NCBI GenBank assembly: GCA_027604665.1
Contig: JADGIZ010000377.1
Location: forward strand, 1-14,824
Length of the DNA: 14,824 nucleotides
Direction of reading: 5' to 3'
Origin: Polyrhizophydium stewartii
Taxonomy: Eukaryota; Chytridiomycota; Chytridiomycetes; Rhizophydiales
The position numbers and the translations under genes were made by a program. Every line of letters starts with the position of its first letter. Position 1 is the stretch's first letter. Below, piece after piece: positions 1 through 9,720 of this stretch. The notes beneath the pieces are model-generated. The model saw nothing but the letters and a program-made list of their open reading frames with translations, was not told the DNA's origin and made no database searches.

Positions 1-35
1 GTCCGTGGCGGGGCGTCGCGGGAGCATCCACGCAC

Positions 36-66
36 CGGCGCCGAGCACGGCGACACGCTTGGGCAT
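36..66 (-). CDS. First exon of a Rossmann-type NAD/FAD-binding protein (partial)
   Basis: Reading leftward from an ATG at 66, the sequence encodes MPKRVAVLGAG, the usual opening of a dinucleotide-binding Rossmann fold: a basic residue, a hydrophobic beta strand, then the start of GxGxxG. After one base of the next codon (G at 36) there is a GTGCGT donor, a form used repeatedly in this window, so I read this as a 31-nt first exon followed by an intron that leaves the window. Read without splicing, the frame continues GAGAWMLPRR, which does not complete a good GxGxxG. Family members with such a start include FAD-dependent oxidases (amine oxidase or protoporphyrinogen oxidase type) and some NAD dehydrogenases; I cannot choose. 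It lies 196 bp downstream of the RPS9 stop on the same strand. Identification rests on about ten residues. Confidence 0.45.
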
Positions 67-262
67 CTCGCGGATTCGGGCAAAGCCGCGACCCCGCGGC
101 ACGCGGCCGCGTCGCCCCGCCACGGACTGCCGGCGGACATCAACGGCCGCCAACCCGGCCGACCACGCCAGCGGCTCTCGGACGCTCACGCTCGCCGGCA
201 CCGGCGCAGTTGGGAAAGCATCGATACATTTCGTGTAGGTTCGCTGGATGGGGAGCAGATGC

Positions 263-1409
263 TTACTCCTCGTCCTCCTCGGCGCCGCCCTGCGCACGTC
301 GCACCATACAACACACCATCGCGCCATCCCAGTCGCGGTGGCGGCAGCATCCAGCGGCAGCCGAGAGCGCAGGCAGACGCAGCATCGTCAGCAAGCGCTC
401 TCATCCGCTGATCCGCATGCAGCACCGCGCATGGGCAGCGCACCTCGGCGGCCTTGGAGCGCTTCCTCTTGGTGCGGCCGGGGCGGCCGCCGCCGTAGGG
501 CGAGGTGAGGGCAAAGTCAATGTGCTTCTGGCTGCAGGCGCAGACAGCGGGTCGTGTCAGCGCACAGCTCGACAGCGGGGCTGCGCTGCGCTGCGTTGGA
601 GGCGCACCTGTCGAGACGGACGATGAAGCTGGGAATATCGACAATCTGCTTGCCAACACTGGTGTGCGTTGCAGAGTGGGCAGTCAGCACACGGTGCGTT
701 GGTGATGCGCATGTGGGCTGCAGGGCGGCACATCGGGCGTGCGCATGCGCCAAGGCAGCCGCGTGCACACGGCCCGCAGTGTCGCCGCCGCCCGCCCGGC
801 GTCCGCGGCTCGGTCGCCTCGACGCAAAGAAAAGAGCTGTCGGGCGTGTTGCTGGAGCGGCGGGCGGGCGGGCTGCGGGCAGCCAGCGCACGCGCGGCGG
901 CGTGTGTGTGGAGCGGGCAGCAGCAGGCAGCGCATTTGCCGGGCGGACGCTGCCGCCACGTCGGCGGGGGCCATGTGTGCCGTGTGCGCCGGCTCGAAGA
1001 AAAAAACGCACCGAATGTGACGCTGGCGGATGAGGACGCGGGCGTGGTGGATCGACTTGGCGAGGCCAAGCTTGAACACCTGCGTCTGGAGGCGGCGCTC
1101 GAGCAGGTCCTCGACCTTGAGGCCGAGGACGTAGTCGAGCTTGGCCTTCTCCTCGTCGAGGATGCCCGTGCGGATCAGGCGGCGGATCAGGGCGTTGCCC
1201 TCGAAGAGACGACGGGGTTCCTTGTCGTCGAGCTTGAGCAGCTCACGGGCGGCACGGCGCAGGTTCGAGAGCGTGTACGACACGCGCCAGATTTCGTGCT
1301 TGTTCTTGAGGCCGTACTCGCCGGCGAGCTTGAGCTCGGCGTCGAGACGCTCGGCGCCGTAGGCGCGGCGAGGGACCTTGTAGGTCTTGGAACCGTTGAC
1401 CTTGGGCAT
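263..1409 (-). CDS. RPS9: 40S ribosomal protein S9 (uS4), four exons
   Basis: Component of the small ribosomal subunit that binds 18S rRNA; cytoplasmic. Exons, 5' to 3': 1409-1012, 658-608, 531-444 and 289-263. Introns are 353, 76 and 154 nt with GTGCGT, GTGCGC and GTGCGC donors. The exons sum to 564 nt, or 187 residues, close to the usual 185-195. Exon 1 starts [15 protein letters not shown] and ends in the S4 RNA-binding region ([18 protein letters not shown]). Exon 2 carries [16 protein letters not shown], exon 3 the conserved tail with [15 protein letters not shown], and the 27-nt exon 4 encodes only the acidic end GGAEEDEE. The phases at all junctions restore the conserved protein. The frame is open upstream of this ATG to 1622, but the conserved protein starts here and the extension would cross the divergent promoter. 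The gene is divergent with RPL21. Confidence 0.96.
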
Positions 1410-1620
1410 GGCGGACGGAAGAGAGGGAGAGCAAAGAGTTGGAAAGCCGCCGCCAGAAAACGGGCTCGGGGGCGCGTTTTTTTTTCGCCGCCAGAGCAGC
1501 CGGCGTGCGGCGCGGCGCGCGCGTCGAACCCTGTCAGCCCGCGGGCCGGCCGGCCGCGACGACGCCGCGTCGTTTTTTTTCGCTCCTCTTTCCCCCGCAC
1601 ACTCTCGCACCCCGCCCGCC
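1410..1620. promoter_or_regulatory. Divergent promoter between two ribosomal protein genes
   Basis: This 211-bp spacer separates the start codons of RPS9 (minus) and RPL21 (plus) and must contain both promoters unless they extend into introns. It holds two long T runs on the plus strand, nine T at 1477-1485 and eight T at 1573-1580, each set in very GC-rich DNA with a CG on the 3' side. Rigid poly(dA:dT) tracts are a known nucleosome-excluding element of fungal ribosomal protein promoters. I see no TATA box. The role is inferred from position and tract content. Confidence 0.7.
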
Positions 1621-2552
1621 ATGCCCCACTCGTTCGGTGAGCGCCAGCGCTAGCGCGGGCCACTCTGGCAGTAGCAGCAGCAGCAGCAGCAGTGTCAGCA
1701 GCAGCCGCTCGAACGCAAACCGGCAGCCCGTGCAGATGCGCCCGCCCGCTGCAGCGGCTCTGCCCGAAGAAAGCGGCAGCTGCAGCAAGCGTCGTCCGAG
1801 CGCGGCTGGAGTCGGCGCCGTGCCTCGCTCGGCGGCGCAGCGGCAGGACGCCCGAGCGCCGTGCCGGAATGCACCTCGGCGGCCGCGTCGAGCCTCAGCG
1901 TCGCGCGCGTGCGTGCACTGGCGCCGGCCGTCGGCAGCCGTCGCTGCGCTCGTGGGCGGCCAGAAAAAAAAAGTCCTTTTCTGCTGCCCCCGACTGCTGC
2001 TGTTGCTGCCGCTGCGGATGCCGAGCAAAGACACCGCCCACTGACACCCCGCCCGCCGCCGTCCGCACCCGCTGACGCCGCGCAGGTCTCCGCGCCCGCA
2101 CTCGCCACCTCTTCTCGCGCGACTTCCGCACCAAGGGTCCGGTCAAGATCTCAACCTACCTCAAGACCTACAAGGTCGGCGACATTGTTGACATCAAGGC
2201 CAACGGTGCCGTCCAGAAGGGCATGCCCCACAAGTACTACCAGGGCAAGACCGGTGTCGTTTTCAACGTCACCAAGTCGTCGGTTGGCGTCATCATCCAC
2301 AAGATTGTTGGCAACCGCTACCTCGAGAAGCGCGTCAACGTCCGCATCGAGCACGTCAAGCACTCCAACTGCCGCCTGGACTTCCTCAAGCGCGTCAAGC
2401 GCAACGCTGAGCTCAAGGCCGCCGCCAAGGCCAAGGGCGAGACCGTCTTCCTCAAGCGCCAGCCCGCCCAGCCGCGTGCCGCCCACTTTGTCTCGTCGAA
2501 GAACAACGCCCCCACCACCATCAGCCCCGTTCCCTACGAAGCTCTTGTCTAA
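1621..2552 (+). CDS. RPL21: 60S ribosomal protein L21 (eL21), two exons
   Basis: Large-subunit ribosomal protein acting in cytoplasmic translation. Exon 1 (1621-1636) is only 16 nt and encodes MPHSF plus one base. A GTGAGC donor opens a 449-nt intron (1637-2085) that ends in GCTGACGCCGCGCAG, so a CTGAC branch site sits just before the acceptor. Exon 2 (2086-2552) continues [15 protein letters not shown] and runs to the conserved C-terminus SPVPYEALV. The total is 160 residues, the normal eL21 length, with the family blocks [29 protein letters not shown] and [14 protein letters not shown] very short first exon and a long first intron are typical of fungal ribosomal protein genes. The gene is convergent with the NDOR1-like gene, 80 bp away. 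Confidence 0.96.
1673..1704 (+). repeat. CAG/AGC microsatellite in the RPL21 intron
   Basis: A run of AGC triplets covers 1673-1692, followed after a short break by further CAG units at 1696-1704. It lies near the 5' end of the RPL21 intron. The same intron also has a ten-A run at about 1964-1973. It is likely unconstrained low-complexity intron sequence, though replication slippage could make its length vary between strains. Confidence 0.8.
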
Positions 2553-2632
2553 GCATCTCAGCCGGCTGTAGTAAATCTCTTTGCGAAACACCCGTTTACT
2601 GCGCATCGCATATTCATCCGCGTGCCGGCCTC

Positions 2633-5250
<2,618 letters not shown>

Positions 5251-5304
5251 TCAAGTCGCGGCATTCATTCTCCTCTCCAATGTCGCCCGCTTGCATCCCG
5301 CAGA

Positions 5305-6341
5305 TCAGACCCGACCGGCCAGGATGCGCAGGATGTGCGCCTCCGAGACAGCCCACAGCTCGTCCTGCACGGCCGGGTCGAGCGTGTGCAGCAGCGCCTT
5401 CTCGATCACACCCGCGCCGACAAACAGCATCCCCGACATGTGCAGCTGCTCGATCGACGGGCTTGTTGCGGCGAACAGCAGCGCCAGGGCACCTTCCTTT
5501 GGATCGACGAGATCGATACGTCCGCGGCGCCTGAGCAGGCTGCGCAGCCAGCCGTTGGTCAGCGGGTCCTTGCTCCCTGCCCACAGCTTGGTCATCGACA
5601 GCCGCGGGTCGACGGTGTTGACCAGAACGCCTGCGTGATGCCCCAGCACTCGCGCGATCCGGTTCGACGTCGTGACGACAGCCAGCTTGCTCAGAGCGTG
5701 CTGGACGTCGGCCGGCCCAGACTTGCTGGAGAAGCCACGCTCAAAGTCGGCGGCCCACGATGATTCTTCGTCGTGGACGAAGTCCTTGTAGGTTTCGGAG
5801 CCCACAAAGACGATCCGGGACGGCGCCGACTGCTTGAGCTTGGGCAGCAGCAGCTGTGCGAGCAGCATGTGCGACAGGTGGTTGACCAGCATGTGCGTCT
5901 CAACTCCATCGACAAGCTCGAACTTTGTGCCTGGCAGATGCACCGGCAGATGCGGCGGGTCGGTCAGCAGCAGGTCGGGGACAGCAGCAGATGCACGGCG
6001 TCCTCACCAAACACGCCGGCGTTGAGCATCAGCACGTCGAGCCGCAGCCCCTTGGCCAGGAACCAGTCGGCAAAGCGCCGCACGCTGGCCAGGTCGCTCT
6101 GCTCCATGACGCCAAACTCGACGGTTGCGGCGGGCACGCCCGCCTTGGCCTTGATGTCGGCGACGGCGGCGTTGCCCTTGTCCTCGTTGCGGCACGAGAC
6201 GATGACGTGCGCACCCTTGGCCGCGAGCGCCACGGCGCTCTCGAAACCGAGGCCGCTGCTGCCGCCGGTGACGATGACGACCTTGCCGGCGAGGTCGGGG
6301 ATGTCCGCGGTGCTGAACCTGCGCAGGCTGTCCGAGGGCAT
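5305..6341 (-). CDS. SDR copy 1, divergent and probably catalytically impaired, two exons
   Basis: Short-chain dehydrogenase/reductase of the retinol dehydrogenase/WWOX-like classical type. Exons 6341-6008 and 5930-5305 encode 319 residues; the intron (77 nt, GTGAGG to CAG) interrupts the Gly after NAGVF. Cofactor motifs are intact: TGGSSGLG near residue 25, NAG near 107 and VNHL near 128. Two things are broken relative to copies 2 and 3. The catalytic tyrosine of YxxxK is histidine (QHALSK; the CAC codon is at 5700-5698), and the HPGG motif has become DPRL. The second intron of copies 2 and 3 is absent. The part encoding residues 1 to about 150 is nearly identical in DNA to the other copies, while the rest is homologous only at the protein level. 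The start is uncertain, since the frame is open further upstream. It may bind cofactor without normal catalysis. No substrate can be named. Confidence 0.85.
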
Positions 6342-6717
6342 CGCTGGATCGAGGCAGATGAAGAGCGTCGGCCAAAGTTCGCCTCGCTCGAGTTGATCTG
6401 GGGGTGGCGCTGCTGCCTTGGGCGGGAATGGCAACATACCGTTGAGACCCCATAGGCCGAGCCGCGGCTGCTCCTCGCGCTTTGGCTGCTCGGGCTCTGC
6501 CTCACACCTCTGCCCTCGATGGCGATGCACGTTGGCGCGCACATCCTGATTGCAAGGCTCTGGCCGGCCCTCTTGCATCATCTCCACATGCCGAAATCAC
6601 CCTGTGCACCACGTCAAGTGCCACCAGACACAAATCCGCCGGTACCTTCTGAATCAGCCAAGCCTTGTTCCGGCGATCCCGCTCTTCACAACCTTATGGA
6701 AATCAACCAACTCGCAA
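6342..6717. other. Spacer between SDR copies 1 and 2
   Basis: These 376 bp lie upstream of SDR copy 1 and downstream of the 3' end of copy 2. The minus-strand frame of copy 1 stays open across part of it, with other ATGs, but encodes no conserved sequence. I see no tRNA, strong hairpin or further gene. It presumably contains the copy 1 promoter and leader. Confidence 0.5.
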
Positions 6718-7870
6718 ATGAGGATTTATGGAATGAAAGCGACAAAGCGCCGATGCGCATTCACAGCGGCACACCCTTCTCGCCAAGAATGCGCCGGATC
6801 GTCTCGTCGGACAGCTGCCACAGCTCCTGCTGCGACGTCTCGTCGAGTGCAAGCGCCGATGGCGGCTTCTCGACGGCCGTTGGCACAAAGTACTTTCCGG
6901 TGATCTTGTTCTTCTCGATGTCTGGATGCGTTGCGAGGTACAGCTGCGTGAGCGCGCCGTCCTGTGCAAGGGAAGCCAGGCATATCACGCAAGTCAGCCA
7001 TGTCTCGGTTCGCTACTGCGTCAGGCACACCGACGCTCACCTCGGGCCGGCTGAGAACCATGGGCATGATTGCCTTGACAATCGCTCCCATAAAGGTCTG
7101 CGAAAGGGGGCTGTTTGAGCCAGCGTTGGTGGCCACGCCGCCCGGATGCGCCGTGTTGACGAGCACGCCCGAGTCGGTGCCGAGCTGGCGTGCGAGAGAG
7201 TTGGCCGTTTGCGAGTTGGCCAGCTTGGAGATGCCGTACTGCCTCATGAAGTTCGAGATTGTATATTCGTAAGTCTGGGCAAATGCCTGGCGCCAGTCGA
7301 TTGTCTCGGCAACTGCATGGTGTGCGTCTGAACCAACAAAGACGATCCGGGACGGCGCCGACTCCTTGAGCTTGGGCAGCAACAGCTGTGCGAGCAGCAT
7401 GTGCGACAGGTGGTTGACCAGCATGTGCGTCTCGACGCCGTCAATGAGTTCGGACGTTGCGCCTGGCAGATGCACCGCCAGATGCGGCGTGTCCGTCAGC
7501 AGCAGGTCAGGGACAGCAGCAGATGCACGGCGTCCTCACCAAACACGCCGGCGTTGAGCATCAGCACGTCGAGCCGCAGCCCCTTGGCAAGGAACCAGTC
7601 GGCAAAGCGCCGCACGCTGGCCAGGTCGCTCTGCTCCATGATGCCAAACTCGACGGTTGCGGCGGGCATGCCCGCCTTGGCCTTGATGTCGGCGACAGCG
7701 GCGTTGCCCTTGTCCTCGTTGCGGCACGAGACGATGACGTGCGCACCCTTGGCCGCGAGCGCCACGGCGCTGGCGAGGCCGAGGCCGTTGCTGCCGCCGG
7801 TGACGATGACGACCTTGCCGGCGAGGTCGGGGATGTCTGCGGTGCTGAAGGTAGGCGTGGACCAGAACAT
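6718..7870 (-). repeat. Duplicated block containing SDR copy 2
   Basis: This 1153-bp block aligns with 11356-12508 at a constant offset of 4638 bp through exons, both introns and the 3' flank, so there is no net insertion or deletion. Similarity stops at the ATG on the 5' side and about 43 bp past the stop codon on the 3' side. The shared 3' flank (minus-sense reading includes CCATAAATCC) may hold the polyadenylation signal. Both introns are kept, which excludes a processed retrocopy. Confidence 0.9.
6761..7870 (-). CDS. SDR copy 2, classical short-chain dehydrogenase/reductase, three exons
   Basis: Predicted NAD(P)-dependent oxidoreductase of the retinol dehydrogenase/WWOX-like classical SDR group. 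Exons 7870-7540, 7462-7041 and 6961-6761 encode 317 residues; the introns are 77 and 79 nt, with GTGAGG and GTGAGC donors. It starts MFWSTPTF. Visible motifs are TGGSNGLG (24-31) for cofactor binding, NAG (106-108), Asn127 in VNHL, Ser155 in FVGSD, Tyr186 and Lys190 in YGISK, and HPGG (216-219). The full catalytic tetrad is therefore present, and there is no clear signal peptide. The C-terminal exon encodes DGALTQLYLATHPDIEKNK and a tail ending EKGVPL. The splice sites rejoin PE and DGAL exactly as in copy 3. Substrate unknown; relatives act on retinoids, steroids, lipids and other carbonyls. Its 3' end faces the copy 1 promoter region on the same strand. Confidence 0.93.
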
Positions 7871-8644
7871 GAACTGCCTGTTATCGGGTCAACCGGGAGT
7901 GACGCACTTTGGGGCGTTCTCGTCGACATTTCATGCCATGCAAGAGTGCAATCTCCCGACTTCCATCAAGTCGCTTCTGCGAGTTTCTAAAGCTGGCTGG
8001 AGGGCATGCCGCTTTGCAAGAAGTACGACGCCATCGCAGCTGCTCCACGCCCTGCTCACTCACCTTGGCCTGATCCCGCAGTCCCACATGGTCAAACGAG
8101 CGCAAACATTACTGCGCATTTCTTGTCTGCTGGATCAACTTCCCCGCTCGCCAGCGGTCGATGATTCCCAGCGGATTGCGTCGCTCACCGCCACCGGCTG
8201 ACCATCGAGCTTTTGGTCAACAACCAATTCTAGCTGACGCGGGGTTCGCGCAGTGGATGCGCCGAACGGTGCGGCTCATCATCGCGCTCCTGTCATTGGC
8301 CTTTGGATGACTTGGGTGGATCAGTTCAACGCCAGGCCTGTTTCGATCTTTCAACTCCTGTTTTTGATCAGAACAGAAATCTGTCTGTGCACCTCGATCC
8401 CAGTGCGCCACATTTCCAGTCGACGCTCGATATCAGGGCAGGGATGGAATGATGGCAGTCCAAGGAGCGGCTGACTGCATGCATGATTGCTCATCCAGAC
8501 GCTGGCTTCGGTGCACTTTATGGTTGTGTATGCGGTGACCAGAGCCGGCCGACTGGCGACGCCGCAAGAGGCGTCGCCCAGGCAAGAGATGACCTCGCGG
8601 CGCAGTCGCTCGACAACACAGGGTCGCAGTCATGGACGCCCGCC
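7871..8644. other. Long spacer with no recognised gene
   Basis: These 774 bp lie between the GNAT stop and the start of SDR copy 2, both on the minus strand. Composition is visibly less GC-rich than the genes. Short open frames occur on both strands, but none shows a recognisable domain, a plausible splice pattern or similarity to its neighbours. The part next to 7870 should hold the copy 2 promoter, which shares no obvious sequence with the copy 3 promoter. A strong hairpin lies at 8555-8578. Confidence 0.6.
8555..8578. other. Perfect 9-bp hairpin in the GNAT 3' flank
   Basis: GGCGACGCC at 8555-8563 and its exact reverse complement GGCGTCGCC at 8570-8578 flank a six-base loop (8564-8569). 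Eight of the nine pairs are G-C. It lies 66 bp past the GNAT stop codon, so it probably falls within that gene's 3' UTR. There is no adjoining U-tract, and eukaryotic genes do not end at such hairpins, so a terminator role is not implied. Confidence 0.7.
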
Positions 8645-9371
8645 TCACAGATGACGCACAAACTCGTGAAAGTCCGCATTGTCGACCTTGAGGAGGTCGG
8701 GCATCACAAAGCCGACGACGCCGTCGGTCTTTGTGAAGCCCCGCTTTGCATACCAGGCGATGATCTCGGCGCGGGTGTGGATGACCCAGATGAAGGCGCG
8801 CTTCTTGCCCAGCTGGCGCGCGAGCTCGAGCGCCGCGTCGAGCAGGAACGAGCCGGCGCCGCGGCTCTGGTACGCAGGCTCGATGGCGAACAGCCCCAGC
8901 AGCACGGCGTCGGCCGTGCGGCCGTCGTGCAGCGGTGTCCGCGTGTCGGCGTCGTAGTGCTCGATCTCGATGCTCCCGATCAGCTTGTCTTCATCGGCGT
9001 CCTCGATGACGAGGAGAATGACGTTGGGCGACTCGATCGTGGCCGTGACGCCCTCGAGGTCGATGCGCATCCCGGAGACGACTGCGGGCGGGCATGCGCC
9101 GGCGCATGCATGTGCGGCGGGGGCGTCAGCGTGCGCTTGCGAACGGGTCGCGGCGGCAGCCCGGCGGCCGCGGCAGGTGACCGCGGCGCACTGGACGTCG
9201 CACCGCGAGACCCGAGGCCCGCGGAATGCGGCGTGTCGGCGGCCACGCACTGTCGGCCTCGGTGGTCCAGCCGCCGTGGCCGCGGTAGGCGGCGTTGATG
9301 ATGGGCACGAGCGCGGGGGCGTCGGCAGTCACGGCCTCGCGGACACGGTAGTTGGTCTTGGGGGCAGCCAT
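8645..9371 (-). CDS. GNAT-family N-acetyltransferase, two exons
   Basis: Predicted acetyl-CoA-dependent N-acetyltransferase; substrate not determinable. Exons 9371-9251 and 9081-8645 are joined across a 169-nt intron (GTGCGT donor, CCGCAG acceptor), giving 185 residues. The N-terminal part reads NYRVREAVTADAPALVPIIN, then AYRG and GWTTEAD, a pattern common in fungal single-domain GNATs. Splicing gives EADIVSGMRIDLEG without a break. Acetyl-CoA-binding motif A is LGLFAIEPAYQSRGAGSFLL, containing QSRGAG (the Q/RxxGxG/A loop). Motif B follows with IIAWYAKRGF. The frame is open upstream of this ATG as far as 9722, but the extension looks like composition-driven coding and overlaps the divergent neighbour's start, so I chose 9371. 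The gene is divergent with the ankyrin gene across 349 bp. Confidence 0.92.
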
Positions 9372-9720
9372 GGGTGTCGGAGAGCAGGCCGAGGCGCAGG
9401 TCGGCCGGAAGGCTGCCGGCCCTGAGGACACGGAGGGCGGCTTGGCATCTCCACCAGGCCTGGCGGGGAGCCAGACGCACCGCCACCGGGTGGGTGCAAG
9501 CCCCGGCGCATTGAGCGCAGCTGCGACAGGCAACAGCGGCAACAGCCGGCCATTGTCGCAGTCCATCGCATCGCGGCGCCGAGCGAGGCCGAGCGTGGTG
9601 GGCACCACGATCTCGCCCGTCGTCAGGATCAGGGTGGTGATCCAGGCACACTTGCCCTTCCCTGCCCTCGTTCCAGCACATTCCGACGACCCTTGCCCCG
9701 CATCTCCACACCCGCCGGTC
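9372..9720. promoter_or_regulatory. Divergent spacer between the GNAT and ankyrin genes
   Basis: These 349 bp separate the two start codons. Both strands are free of stops across most of the spacer in the frames of the flanking genes. This is expected in GC-rich DNA and I do not treat it as coding. No TATA box or clear motif is seen. The stretch just before 9721 is pyrimidine-rich and could be the 5' UTR of the ankyrin gene. Confidence 0.5.

Noticed and set aside
1410..1622. In-frame N-terminal extension of RPS9 up to 1622
   Set aside because: The conserved protein begins at 1409; the extension is low-complexity Arg/Ala, crosses the promoter and overlaps the RPL21 start.
1673..1704. CRISPR-like or tandem functional array
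   Set aside because: It is a plain trinucleotide microsatellite without spacers.
1637..2085. Intron-encoded snoRNA in RPL21 (a common host gene)
   Set aside because: I found no TGATGA box C with a matching CTGA box D; the RPS9 introns were also negative.
8555..8578. Intrinsic terminator
   Set aside because: No T-tract follows and the surrounding genes are eukaryotic.
7871..8644. tRNA or hidden small gene in the long spacer
   Set aside because: No cloverleaf with A/B boxes and no spliceable frame with a known domain could be found.
9352..9720. Upstream ATG at 9352 for the ankyrin protein
   Set aside because: It would overlap the first exon of the divergent GNAT gene and adds 123 residues with no conserved pattern.
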